Positions 16,497-25,891 of a stretch of DNA of 39,833 nt are shown here, one piece after another. The notes under the pieces were generated by a model. The model saw only the letters and a list, made by a program, of their open reading frames with translations. It had not been told where the DNA came from and made no database searches. The DNA is taken from NCBI GenBank assembly GCA_964448675.1, contig CAYUZU010000037.1, positions 1 to 39,833 on the forward strand, in the 5' to 3' direction. Origin of the DNA: CAYUZU01 sp964448675 (GTDB taxonomy: Bacteria > Planctomycetota > Phycisphaerae > UBA1845 > Fen-1342). The translations under genes and the position numbers were made by a program. The stretch's first letter is position 1. Every line of letters begins with the position of its first letter.

Positions 16497-18311
16497 CTAC
16501 TCTGAAGCGAGAAACTGAATGCTCTGATTGGCAGCCTCGGTCGCGGGACCGACCAGGATTCTGGCTTTGTTCTGCGCCGTGCTGACGCCCTCCCGTGTGT
16601 GCTCCAGCACGTAGCCCGGCGCGCTGGCAGCGACGACGTACCAGCCGGGCCGCAGACCGTCGATTTGCCACAGCCCCCACGTCCCGCTGGTGGCGGTCCA
16701 TTGCTGCTTACCGGCGGGCCCCGGGAATACACCGGGATCCGGCGGTAGCATTGCGTTCGAGGCGGTATCGGCCGTGGACGGAGTCTCGAGCCGCATCACA
16801 CGGATGTAGACGCCTTCCAACCCGCTGCCGAGCGGGTTATCGAGGTCGGCGTAAACCGCGCCGCCGATGGTGAACGTGCCACGCCGTTCGGGCGGCGAAG
16901 GACTGCCACGCGTCTGGCAGTCGCCGAAGTAGACGCAATCGACGAAACACTGCACGTCGCCGATGAGGCTCAGGAAACCGCTGGCGTTGCAGTCGCCCGG
17001 ACAGATGCAGCCCGGAGCCGGGCAATAGCAATCCATGAAATACACACAATCTACGAACGGCGGCACGTCGCCGATGATGCTGACGAACCCGTCATAGTTC
17101 ATATCCCACGCCAGCCAGCCATCCAGCGGGCATTCGACCGTCAGCACCACCAGGATCGTCTGCGGGCTGTAGGCGGCGTCGGGGTCGTAGACCGTGATCG
17201 TCGCGAAATACTGACCGGCCGGCAGCGTCGAGGTATCGAAGTGCACCGTGATCGGGTCCGACTCTCCGGTCGAGTCGCCGCCGGTCGGATCGCACCACAG
17301 CCAGTCGGCGTCGTCCTCGATTGTGTACAGAAGCGTCGTTCCCGGCAAACCGCAGTTCCACACGTCGAAGAACTCGTCCGCCGCGTTTTCGCCGTAAGTG
17401 CACACCACCTCCAGTGTCTGCTGGTCACGACAGACGGCGGCCCGGCCGGTTACCTCGAGGATCACGTCGATGGTCTGCTCGTTGTTGCCGGCCCCCGGGT
17501 CACTGATCGTGATCGTCGCCGTGTGCTGGCCGACCGGCAGATCGGTCGTTGTGTAGTGGACAGTGTGAGGAACGGGGTCACCCGCGTCCTGCGAAGTCCC
17601 GTAGTCCGGCTCCACCCACAGCCAGCAGGGCTCCGGCGAGCAATCTCCCACGGCGATCGTGTAGTCCAGCACGGTGCCCGGCAGGCCGGCGTTCCAGACG
17701 TCGAAGGTCTGATCCGGTGCGATCTCGCCGTACTCGCCCTCCGGTTCGAGCGTCTCCGCTGAGCGGGCGATTTGCGGGTCGCAATCGTCCAGGACGTCGT
17801 TGGCATTGGTGTCGGCCCACTCGCAGCCGTCCGGCGTGCCGTCGTCGTCACAGTCTTCGTCCATGCGCTCGAACGGCGAGTCGAAGTGCGCGACCACGCG
17901 CATGTAGCCGTAGCTGCTCATGGTGATCGTGAGCGGGTTGTCGTACTCGTGGCCGGGCGGGACGTCCTCTCCAGACCAGTGATCGAACTCGCATTCGCCG
18001 TAGGCCTCCGGCGTCAGCACGATCGACTCGTCCGTGTCGTACCACACCTGATCCGGAACGCGCGCAATGCTGCCGCTGCCGGGCGGCTCGACGCTGGCAT
18101 AGAGGTATCCCACGCCGGGCGTGGAGTTGCTGACATCCAGCAGCCGATTGCCGACCGCGTCGTACTCGTACCGAATCCACGCTCCGTCGTCGTACGTGAC
18201 GTGGATGAGGCGGTGCAGGTCGTCATACTCGTACGTGATCGTCTCAGCGGTGCTGGGGCCTGCCAGACATGCGGTTGTTAATACGAAGAGTATTCGAGTT
18301 CTGAGGTTCAT
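16497..18311 (-). CDS. Secreted protein with one YD repeat, InlB-B-like, BACON-like and dockerin-like domains
   Basis: Secreted protein of 604 aa. ATG 18311 was chosen because it starts a classic signal peptide (MNLRTRILFVLTTACLAGPS, cut near STA-E) and AGGAG lies 8 nt upstream; the frame continues 25 codons further without such features. In order it carries a lone YD-repeat pair (ITYEYDDLHRLIHVTYDD and RYEYDAVGNRLLDV, 25-60), an InlB-B-like repeat (VLTPEAYGECEFDHWSG), two BACON-like beta-sandwiches (each VWN(A/C)GLPGT...TI..DP), two dockerin-like or Cys-rich GD(V/C) segments with CVYF(M/G)DC, and a carboxypeptidase-regulatory-like domain FTIGGAVYADLDNPL. The last domain and the NQSIQFLA ending match a segment of the next protein. 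The gene lies 93 nt after the RHS gene and is probably co-transcribed with it. The function is not known. Confidence 0.8.
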   Translation of the reverse strand: MNLRTRILFVLTTACLAGPSTAETITYEYDDLHRLIHVTYDDGAWIRYEYDAVGNRLLDVSNSTPGVGYLYASVEPPGSGSIARVPDQVWYDTDESIVLTPEAYGECEFDHWSGEDVPPGHEYDNPLTITMSSYGYMRVVAHFDSPFERMDEDCDDDGTPDGCEWADTNANDVLDDCDPQIARSAETLEPEGEYGEIAPDQTFDVWNAGLPGTVLDYTIAVGDCSPEPCWLWVEPDYGTSQDAGDPVPHTVHYTTTDLPVGQHTATITISDPGAGNNEQTIDVILEVTGRAAVCRDQQTLEVVCTYGENAADEFFDVWNCGLPGTTLLYTIEDDADWLWCDPTGGDSTGESDPITVHFDTSTLPAGQYFATITVYDPDAAYSPQTILVVLTVECPLDGWLAWDMNYDGFVSIIGDVPPFVDCVYFMDCYCPAPGCICPGDCNASGFLSLIGDVQCFVDCVYFGDCQTRGSPSPPERRGTFTIGGAVYADLDNPLGSGLEGVYIRVMRLETPSTADTASNAMLPPDPGVFPGPAGKQQWTATSGTWGLWQIDGLRPGWYVVAASAPGYVLEHTREGVSTAQNKARILVGPATEAANQSIQFLASE

Positions 18312-18404
18312 GGCCTCACTCCTGTCTTGCCAATTAGCGCGGCTGCCGCGGGTCAAATGTTGCGTCATGCCTGGACTCGAATGCATGAGGCACCTCTACG
18401 AACA

Positions 18405-21400
18405 CTAGAAGAGCGGGGGTAGCCCATGCTGGACGCGAATTCTGTTGATGGGGGCAAACAACTTCCGGAGCACGTTTCTCACGTGGTTGGTGCTCGGTGG
18501 GCCACCGCCGTTGCTGCCCCCACCGCCGCGGCTGCCCCCTCCCCCGCCGCTGGCACGTCTAGCGGCAGCGGCTTCAGCAGCTGCCTTAGCGGCTCTTTCA
18601 GCTTGTATCTTTGCGATCTTGGCGGCAATGCCTTCCTTAAAGGCTTGGACCGTAGCCAAGGGTGAGATGCCACTTGACCGGCCACCGCGTGATTCTACTG
18701 TCCCTGAAGGTGCAGTTGCCGCAGAAACCTCTGAACCAGTTACATATACCGGACGGATTTTGTCCTGTAGATATACGTAGACCACGTCCGTTCCAGGAGG
18801 CGTGCTGGGGATTGGCAGGAAAACTGAAGCTAGCTGGACAGCGAGTTCTGCCCCTGCTTGAGCGACCTTCGGGACCCACCCCGGTACCAGAGAGCCGCCG
18901 GGAGGCCCTAGGTTCTGCAGCTCCTGTGGAGTTGCAGTCTCATACTGTCGCACGTGGTAAGGACGTTCACCATATCCCGCCCCGAAAGTCGTCTCGGGAA
19001 CTTGGATCTGGTATTGCTGCATATGCTGTTGTGTGTATTCTGCGAAAGCAGGTGAATCATACAGACTTGGAATCAATCCACTCGGATCGTTGGCGAACAC
19101 AGGGTTAGCTGAAACGTAGACATACCGATTGAGTCCCAAGGGATTCGTCAACACCCCCTCCAGCGGGTCCTTGCCTAGGAACCGTCCCGTATCCGGGTCA
19201 TAGAACCGTGCCCGCATGAAGTACAGAGCCGCCGGATCGTCGAAGTCCACGTCCTCGGTCATCACACCCGAGGCGCCGACGAACGTGAACGGGTTCGGCG
19301 TTGTACCCTCGTGATTGACTGGCAGGCCGTAGGGGTCGTAGGCGTAGCGGTCCACGACGACCCCCGCCGCGTCGGTCAGCGCTACCACGTTGCCAAGATC
19401 GTTCGTGTGGTAATAGCGCGGCGTACCGGCATCGTCGATCCGGGCCACTAGCGTCGGGCCGTGGATGTAGTAGGCGGTGACGTTGCCGCTGGTATTCATC
19501 TCGCACAGGACGTGGCTCATCGAGCGGCCGCGGTCGAGCACGTAGCGGGTTGTCCCATTGTCGTCAGCTCGGGCGATTCGGTTGCCGTCGCCGTCGTAGA
19601 CGTGGTCGACCCTGATCGCCGCCCCGTACGGGTCACGAATCTGCGCGGTCAGCCGATCCTCGGCGTCATACTCGAAGTCCGTGGTCTCGCCGCCGATCGT
19701 CCGGGAGGTCAGATTGCCGTTGGGGTCGTACTCGTACGTACCCTTGCTGGATTCGGTCAGCCGGTTGTCGTCGTCGTACTCGTAGCTGACGACGCGGATC
19801 GGGATCACCGTCGGAAGCGTGTTCGTCTCGGTAGCGGTCAACGGCTCACCCGTGGCGGCCCGCGTCCAGTTGAACCCCACCACCGTCTCCGTGTCCCGCG
19901 TCGTGGTCAAATCGATCAGCCGACCGGCGTCGTCGTAGTCGCGCGTCTCGACGGCGGAGTTGGGGAACGTCACGGTCTCGACGAGCAGGCCGTCGTACGT
20001 GTACTGCGTGGTCCGGTCGGCCCAGTCGGTGATAGACGTCAGGCGGTTGGCCGCGTCGTAGCCATACGTCAGCTCATTGCCCGGGTCTCCGGGGTGCAGA
20101 CCGGGATAGACCAACCGCGTGCGTCTGCCCACCGTGTCGTAGCCGTAGTCCACGCGCATCCCGTAGCGGTCCACGGAGGAGGTAAGCCGGTTGAGCGCGT
20201 CGTAGCCGAACAGGCTCGGAATGCCCGGATCGACCGACTCGGTCATCCGCTCGCGGTTGCCGTTGTCGTCGTAGGAGAACGTCACCCACGTGCCGTCCTG
20301 GTAGTTCATCGCCGTGCGACGATTCACAGCGTCGTAGGTCAGGGTCGTGAGCGGTCCGTCCGGCTGGGCATTGGCGTCGCGGACCCAGGTCTGGTTGCCG
20401 ACGGCGTCATAGCCGTACGTGTAGTAATTGCCGTTGCCGTCCTCGGCCCGGGTCAGCCGATTGAGCTTGTCGTACTCGCGCTGGCTGATCATGTGCCCGT
20501 TGGCGTCGAGGATCTGGAGCAGGTTGCCCACATCGTCGTAGGTGTACTCCGTCCGCCCACCCAACGCGTCCTCCACGGCGGTCAAACGCCCCAGGCCGTC
20601 GTACTCGTAGTTGGTGGGCTGATCTGTGGCATCGATAGTGCGCGTGACACGGCCCAGCTTGTCGTATTCGGTGCATGAGACATGGCTGAGCTCGTTCGTC
20701 ACACTCGTCCGGCGATGCAGGGCATCGTACTCGTATGTCGCCGTAATCCCGCCAGTGGGATCGCTGTCGGACGGCTGGCTCGCTGTCAGCACGTTGCCGT
20801 GATCATCGTGCGTGTAGCGCCACTTGTTGTCTTCGGCGTCGGTTCTCTCGGTCAGCCGGTCGGCGTCATCGTAGTTGTAATCCGTCGCGTGGTAGAGGGC
20901 GTCAATGACCTTCACGCGACGGTTCAGCTCGTCGTACTGATACTCCGTCGTCCGCCCCAGTGGCTGGTAGGTGAAGCGCAGATTGTTGTTCCCGTCATAG
21001 TTGAACTCGGTCTCGTGGCCGTTGCCGTCGATCACCGACGTGCGGTTGCCGACCTCGTCGTAGCCGAATTCCTGGACGATCAGGTGCGACGGGTCGCCGA
21101 CCGGCGGGCTCTCGGTCCGTTTCAGGCGATCGTCGGCGTCGTAGTACATACGGCTGGTATGGGCTGCGTCTTGCGGTCCACTACCGCGGCCGTCCGTAAC
21201 CCAGATCCGCCGCCACAGGTTGTCGTACCCATACCACGTGTAGTTGTCCTCGCGGTCGATGGTGTAATCGAGCTGCCCCTCCGCCGTGTAATGCCACTGG
21301 TGCGTGTTGCCGCGCTCGTCGACTGCGGTCAGGCACTGGTCGAACTCGTTGTAGGTCCAGCTTTTCTCGACAAACGACGAGCCGGGCGGAACCGTCAGGT

Positions 21401-23747
21401 AGCGCTTCTCGGTCAGCATGTTGCCGTGCGTGTCGTAGGTCCACTCGATGACATAGCCGAGGGCATCCTCCTTACGCGTCGGCAGATGCGGCAGGTTGGA
21501 ATCGTTGTACTCGAAGGACGTGACGCCCCCGTCGTTCGGGTCGCCCGGGTCGTCGGGAGCGGTGACCGAGGTCACGTTGCCAAGGTCATCGTAGGCGTAG
21601 TTCGTGACGTTCCCGTTGCGGTCCTGCATGGTCACGCGGTTGAAGTCCTCGTCGTACGTGTAGACCACCTCATGGCCGAGCGGATCCCGATCGATCGTCT
21701 GTCGCTGGTAGACCATTTCGGACTTGTGCAGCCGCGTGATCTCGTGCCCGTCCACCGTCTGCGTGATCTCGGTCTCATCGTCGCGGTACAGGAAGTCCGT
21801 CGTGTTGCCGTTGCCGTCGGTGTAGTGGAACACGCGGCCCGTCCCGTCCGGCGCATACTCATTGGTGATGACCGTGATTTGCGGGTCGCGCTGGTCCTTG
21901 ACTTTCCCCAGGTAGTCGTGCCCGTCGTACTCGTAGTCAATCTGCCCCCCGAGCACGTCAACCACCGAAGTGAGCAGATCACCCGTGTAGTTGAACTGCA
22001 CGGACCGCGACGTGTGGTCCGCCACGCTCGTCAGACGATCGTCATCATAGCCCAGATCCAGCCAGTGCCCGGCCGGATCGGTGACCTTGATGAGCAAGTC
22101 GGTCCCAACCTCGTAGGTGAGTGAGATCTCGTTGTTACTGTTTCCCACGGGGAGGATGCTCAGCAGGTGCCCGCTGCTGTCGAAGCGGTACTGGTCGAGG
22201 CTGGTGCGCGTGACGGTCCAGATACCGCCGGACAGCTCGATCTTGTCGTACAGGTCCCGCGTGGCCGCTTTGTACTCACCAGAGCCGGGAGGATCTTCAT
22301 TCCAGAAGGTCGTCCGACCGTTTGCCCAGGTGACGGCGACGTAGGTCTGGTCAGGAGGATCGGGCGGCGTGAGCACGATGTGGTACGTGTGACGCCAACC
22401 CTTCCCCAGCGGGCCGCTCCGGCCGTCCAGGCTGTTGTAGTGCCGCGCGAAAGCGAACGATCCGCGGCGTGAGGCGATGGACAGGTCCACCTCGTCGTAA
22501 TGGAAATTGCCCGTCGCCGTGTTGACCTGATGGGCGGCCGAGCCGGACAGCGGTTGATCGCCCAGGAAATACGCCGCTTGCGGCGGCGGCGCGGCGCATT
22601 GACACGATGAACAAGTCTCGCCCTCCCGCCAGCTCGCGCCACCTGCCCCCAGACAGTGAGCTTCGGCCATCTCCTGGCACGAGCCGTCCGCAAAGCAGCA
22701 AGCCCACTCCGGCTCCAGGTCCTCCCCGTAGTCATAGGTTTGGCGGTTCTCATTGCCGCCCACCAAGCCGCCGAAGAGCAGGACCTTGCCGCAGTAGGCC
22801 ATTGCGTGCTGGTAGCGGCTGCTGGGGGGGTTGCTGGGCGACTCCTGGGTCCAGGACGCTCCGTCCCATTTCCACGTGTCTTGCTTGTAGGTCGAGTCGT
22901 ACCCGCCAAAGAGCACCACGCAGTCCCGCCCACTGGTGGCGTCATACGCCGCTGCGGCTCCCTCGCGCGCGCTGGGACCGTTGTCGGTCCGGTGCGTCCA
23001 TTCGTTGCCGTCGTACTCCCACGTGTCTCCACAGTATGGTTCAGCACCACCCTGATTACCCCCGAAGAGCACGATCACGTCCCGCTGCTCGTCGTACGCC
23101 ATGGCGGCGTACGCCCTGGCGCTGGGCCGTGACGGAGGGAGGTCAATCCGCTCGGTCCATGTGCCTCCGTTCCACTCCCAGGTATCGTCCAGACGCTCGT
23201 TCTGGTTGTCGTAGCCCCCAAACAGCACGACTACGCCCCGGCCGGCATCGTAGGCCATGGAGTGCCCGTAGCGCGAGTATGGGGCAGGCGTCACGCCCAA
23301 CGAGTTCCACGCGGTGCCGTCCCATTCCCAGGTGTCAGCTTCCCTCCCGGAGGCGTTGCCGCCGAACAGGACGACCACTCGGCGGGCACTGTCATAGGCC
23401 ATAGCGTGGCTGTGCCGGGCGCTGGGCGTTGGCGCGTCGGGATTTTGCTCCGTCCAGGACTCGCCATCCCACTCCCAAATGTCACCAAGGCGTGTGCTAC
23501 CGCTGAGACCTCCGAACAGGACGACCCGCCCGCGGGCACTGTCGTAGGCCATCGCATGGGCGTGCCGAGCACTTGGGCCGCCCGATGAACGCAGGGTCCA
23601 GACAGGCGCATCCCCAAAGGCCACGCCGGCCGCCGCCCACAAACAGAGCAGCCAGCCCACCGCGAGTGCCTGTGCTGCACCTGCGCGGGCCCACGTGAGT
23701 GCTTGATTTCTACTCGTCTCGTTGATTGCTGATGTCCACGCTATCAT
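18405..23747 (-). CDS. Giant Kelch-RHS/YD-repeat secreted protein
   Basis: RHS-family protein of 1780 aa. ATG 23747 was chosen because GGGAGGT lies 6 nt upstream; the in-frame TTG at 23762 overlaps that site. After a signal or anchor sequence (hydrophobic AVGWLLCLWAAAGVAFG) come six Kelch repeats (AMAYD...VVLFGG, about 50-340) that should form a propeller. A Cys-rich linker (CCFADGSC) and a DUF6531 domain (VNTATGNFHYDEVDLSI) follow, then a very long YD-repeat shell (about 480-1430). The RHS core (LYFMRARFYDPDTGRFLGKD, near 1510) ends in YVSANPVFANDPSGL, which marks the usual junction. The remaining tail of about 205 aa is variable, with an Ala/Lys-rich helix, Gly/Ser-rich linker and basic end. 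RHS shells often enclose a C-terminal toxin. I recognise none here, and no obvious immunity gene follows. Confidence 0.87.
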   Translation of the reverse strand: MIAWTSAINETSRNQALTWARAGAAQALAVGWLLCLWAAAGVAFGDAPVWTLRSSGGPSARHAHAMAYDSARGRVVLFGGLSGSTRLGDIWEWDGESWTEQNPDAPTPSARHSHAMAYDSARRVVVLFGGNASGREADTWEWDGTAWNSLGVTPAPYSRYGHSMAYDAGRGVVVLFGGYDNQNERLDDTWEWNGGTWTERIDLPPSRPSARAYAAMAYDEQRDVIVLFGGNQGGAEPYCGDTWEYDGNEWTHRTDNGPSAREGAAAAYDATSGRDCVVLFGGYDSTYKQDTWKWDGASWTQESPSNPPSSRYQHAMAYCGKVLLFGGLVGGNENRQTYDYGEDLEPEWACCFADGSCQEMAEAHCLGAGGASWREGETCSSCQCAAPPPQAAYFLGDQPLSGSAAHQVNTATGNFHYDEVDLSIASRRGSFAFARHYNSLDGRSGPLGKGWRHTYHIVLTPPDPPDQTYVAVTWANGRTTFWNEDPPGSGEYKAATRDLYDKIELSGGIWTVTRTSLDQYRFDSSGHLLSILPVGNSNNEISLTYEVGTDLLIKVTDPAGHWLDLGYDDDRLTSVADHTSRSVQFNYTGDLLTSVVDVLGGQIDYEYDGHDYLGKVKDQRDPQITVITNEYAPDGTGRVFHYTDGNGNTTDFLYRDDETEITQTVDGHEITRLHKSEMVYQRQTIDRDPLGHEVVYTYDEDFNRVTMQDRNGNVTNYAYDDLGNVTSVTAPDDPGDPNDGGVTSFEYNDSNLPHLPTRKEDALGYVIEWTYDTHGNMLTEKRYLTVPPGSSFVEKSWTYNEFDQCLTAVDERGNTHQWHYTAEGQLDYTIDREDNYTWYGYDNLWRRIWVTDGRGSGPQDAAHTSRMYYDADDRLKRTESPPVGDPSHLIVQEFGYDEVGNRTSVIDGNGHETEFNYDGNNNLRFTYQPLGRTTEYQYDELNRRVKVIDALYHATDYNYDDADRLTERTDAEDNKWRYTHDDHGNVLTASQPSDSDPTGGITATYEYDALHRRTSVTNELSHVSCTEYDKLGRVTRTIDATDQPTNYEYDGLGRLTAVEDALGGRTEYTYDDVGNLLQILDANGHMISQREYDKLNRLTRAEDGNGNYYTYGYDAVGNQTWVRDANAQPDGPLTTLTYDAVNRRTAMNYQDGTWVTFSYDDNGNRERMTESVDPGIPSLFGYDALNRLTSSVDRYGMRVDYGYDTVGRRTRLVYPGLHPGDPGNELTYGYDAANRLTSITDWADRTTQYTYDGLLVETVTFPNSAVETRDYDDAGRLIDLTTTRDTETVVGFNWTRAATGEPLTATETNTLPTVIPIRVVSYEYDDDNRLTESSKGTYEYDPNGNLTSRTIGGETTDFEYDAEDRLTAQIRDPYGAAIRVDHVYDGDGNRIARADDNGTTRYVLDRGRSMSHVLCEMNTSGNVTAYYIHGPTLVARIDDAGTPRYYHTNDLGNVVALTDAAGVVVDRYAYDPYGLPVNHEGTTPNPFTFVGASGVMTEDVDFDDPAALYFMRARFYDPDTGRFLGKDPLEGVLTNPLGLNRYVYVSANPVFANDPSGLIPSLYDSPAFAEYTQQHMQQYQIQVPETTFGAGYGERPYHVRQYETATPQELQNLGPPGGSLVPGWVPKVAQAGAELAVQLASVFLPIPSTPPGTDVVYVYLQDKIRPVYVTGSEVSAATAPSGTVESRGGRSSGISPLATVQAFKEGIAAKIAKIQAERAAKAAAEAAAARRASGGGGGSRGGGGSNGGGPPSTNHVRNVLRKLFAPINRIRVQHGLPPLF

Positions 23748-24631
23748 CTGAGTACCTCCCAACCACGGGGATTGCTTTTTGCGCTATCGAGAATCGTCGA
23801 ATGAGATTGCAGGAGTTGGGTCAGGACCGAGCGGTGCGCCGGCTGCTCCGAGCAGCTGGGCCCTGGACAACCGCCGTGCGTGCCACTCGCCGGTCTGCTG
23901 CAAAGGTGGGTGAATCGCCGCGCAGCAACTCCCCCTGCCAGCCCACCTCCTGGTCCGAACAAGCCCCCAGGCCCTTTCTGACTTACCGCGTCGGCACCGG
24001 TCGGTTTGCTCGCCGCCGCTGCCAACAAGTGCCTTCTCATGGCTCGACTCCAAACCTCGAGAGACTGACTTGGACGGCCCCAGACCTGACCCTGTGCGTT
24101 CCCGGGGGGCGAGATGTGCTACCCTGCCTCATCCTGCCGCCTCATCCTCCTCCGCTACTCAACGTGCACCACCCAGGGCCCAGCACCGCCCACCCGACAG
24201 CACGTGCCGCCAAGTTAACGCGGCCGGGCATGCCCTGTGGCCGCACGCTATCCATCGCTGCGGTGATTGTCCGGGATGTGCTATGGGCGGCGGAGTAGCC
24301 GCTGAGACGCGTGTCGGCCCGCCCTCGGGTGCAACTCGGCCCCCGAGCAGGTCAAAGCGCGGGGCCCTCCGCCGACCGGCGCTCACCCCGAGCCACCATC
24401 CAGCGGAATGGCGCCATTATACCAAGGCTGAGGCCGCACCGAAAGACCACGAAGCCGGGCTGGCGCGGAACTCTCCATTCCGGCGCCCGGGCACGCGGCG
24501 CGGGTCGCCCGGCAGGAGGCTTGGCCCGCTCTCCAGGATGTACGTCCTACACATCCTGCGCTCTGAGTTAGCCGATGCCTTTCCCGCGGGACGCGTCCTG
24601 ATCCCGCTGTTTGGGGCCGCGGCGGCAGATC

Positions 24632-24640
24632 TGCTAAACT
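24632..24640 (+). promoter_or_regulatory. Candidate extended -10 promoter for the integrase
   Basis: TGCTAAACT matches an extended -10 element (TGnTAnAaT-like) and ends 59 nt before the integrase ATG. No good -35 box is visible upstream. It is the most AT-rich spot in the surrounding GC-rich spacer, but this is a weak prediction. Confidence 0.25.
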
Positions 24641-24687
24641 CACAGGCTGGGTCAGTCGTCCGTGGTGACCTTGGGCCCGTGTGGGCC

Positions 24688-24694
24688 AGGAGGT
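24688..24694 (+). promoter_or_regulatory. Ribosome binding site fixing the integrase start
   Basis: AGGAGGT lies 5 nt before ATG 24700. It sets the start of the integrase and excludes the open frame extending 210 codons upstream. Confidence 0.75.
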
Positions 24695-24699
24695 GCAAC

Positions 24700-25854
24700 A
24701 TGGCGACTGAGAAAGTCGGTGTTTACAGGAAATGGCATGGAGCGGTTCCCACGGACAAGTCGGGCGATCCGCTGCCCAAAAGCGAATGGCTGCGACAACG
24801 GCCGTTCCGTTGGGCGGTGCGGTGGTTCGGCTCAGACGGGAAGCGGTTCAGCAGGAGCTTCGGCAGCAGAAAGGAGGCCGAGCGATTCGCCGAGGCAAAG
24901 CAACTGGAGGTACGAGTGGGCAAGGGTGACCGTCCGCGGACAATCACGATGTCGGAGTTCGCGAGCATGTACCTGGAACTCCGGGGTGATCTCGCCCCGA
25001 TGACGAGGGTCGAGCACGACCGCACATTGCGGCGACTGCAGGAGTTTCTTGGGAAAGAGATGATCGTTCACAAGGTGACATCCCTCGACGCGCGGCGCTT
25101 CGTCGCGTGGTACCGCGAGCGCGAGCATGGCGGCCAGAAGCCGTCGCCCGCGACCGTGAACAAGGTCGTCCGCGAGTGCAAGCGGATCTTCCGCGAGGCC
25201 GTCGAGTGCTCACTGATCCGCGAGAACCCGTTCGGCGGAATTCGCCAGGAGAAGGTCGCGCAGCGTCCATGGCAATACGTCAGCCCGACTGCATGCCGCG
25301 CGTTGATCGAGGCATCGCCGTCACTCCGGTGGCGTGGGATGATCATGCTCGGCTATTGCTGCGGGTTGCGACTGGGCGAGGTGCTCAACCTGACCTGGTC
25401 CGATGTGGACTTCGAGCGGAACCAACTGCGTGTCGCTCGCAAGACGAACACAGAGAACCGCTTGGCGTGGGCGCCCAAGGACAAGGACATGCGAACTGTT
25501 CCGCTACCTGACGCGGCGGTTGCTGTTCTCGTTGAGTTGCAGGTGTCCGCGGCCACTGGCGAGGAATACGTGTTCGTCATCTCGAAGGGATCGGCGGCAG
25601 GCCAGCGCCTGAAGCGATCGAATCTCTGGCGCGATTTCCAGACGATTCGCGAGAAGGCCGGCGTTCCGGCGTGTTCGTTCCATGACCTGCGGAAGAGCTA
25701 CTGCACGAATCTCGCGGACGCCGTGCCGTTGCACGTCGTGCAGGAACTGGCCGGTCACGCGGACATTCGCACAACGCGTAAGCACTATCTGAAGGTGCGC
25801 GAGGAGCAGATCGACTCAGCCCGTCGCGCACTCGAGGAGGTGATGCGGTCGTGA
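24700..25854 (+). CDS. Tyrosine recombinase/integrase
   Basis: Site-specific recombinase of 384 aa. The N-terminal 80 residues are basic and resemble an arm-binding domain, followed by a SAM-like core-binding domain (about 80-185) and a catalytic domain. The catalytic residues are all visible: R224 in CGLRLGE, a lysine in the APKDKDMRTVPL hairpin, H328/R331 in HDLR, H353 in LAGHADIRTT and the nucleophile Y363 in KHYLKV. The protein therefore looks active. It lies at the right end of the putative 15.2-kb element. Between its stop and the right att-like core are an iteron pair (from 25866) and a hairpin (25892-25922). Integrase at one end of its own element next to att is the classic arrangement. 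Confidence 0.93.
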   Translation: MATEKVGVYRKWHGAVPTDKSGDPLPKSEWLRQRPFRWAVRWFGSDGKRFSRSFGSRKEAERFAEAKQLEVRVGKGDRPRTITMSEFASMYLELRGDLAPMTRVEHDRTLRRLQEFLGKEMIVHKVTSLDARRFVAWYREREHGGQKPSPATVNKVVRECKRIFREAVECSLIRENPFGGIRQEKVAQRPWQYVSPTACRALIEASPSLRWRGMIMLGYCCGLRLGEVLNLTWSDVDFERNQLRVARKTNTENRLAWAPKDKDMRTVPLPDAAVAVLVELQVSAATGEEYVFVISKGSAAGQRLKRSNLWRDFQTIREKAGVPACSFHDLRKSYCTNLADAVPLHVVQELAGHADIRTTRKHYLKVREEQIDSARRALEEVMRS

Positions 25855-25865
25855 GGCGCGCTTGT

Positions 25866-25888
25866 ACTGACCCAGTTGTTGACCCACT
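25866..25888 (+). repeat. Right arm-type iteron pair
   Basis: TGACCCA occurs at 25868-25874 and 25880-25886, with a 12-bp period, starting 13 nt after the integrase stop. It aligns with the left pair at 10946-10969. It lies about 144 bp from the centre of the right core, against about 140 bp on the left. Confidence 0.5.
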
Positions 25889-25891
25889 CGT

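Larger units (their letters stand above)
23748..24699. other. 952-bp divergent intergenic region inside the element
   Basis: This lies between the RHS gene (-) and the integrase (+). I find no convincing gene: the long open + frame through it lacks a ribosome binding site and has arginine/proline-rich, low-quality sequence. It should hold the promoters of both flanking genes. An 8-bp inverted repeat with one wobble, CCGGCTGC-TCCGA-GCAGCTGG (23839-23859), lies about 90 nt upstream of the RHS start and is a candidate operator. Confidence 0.5.

Noticed and set aside
19461..22124. Long + strand open frames of 405 and 480 codons antisense to the RHS gene
   Set aside because: They are Val/Arg/Gly-rich mirror frames of the YD repeats, with no ribosome binding sites or domains.
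24070..24699. 210-codon N-terminal extension of the integrase
   Set aside because: Arg/Pro-rich sequence without a family match. AGGAGGT directly before ATG 24700 and a normal integrase length of 384 aa favour the short form.
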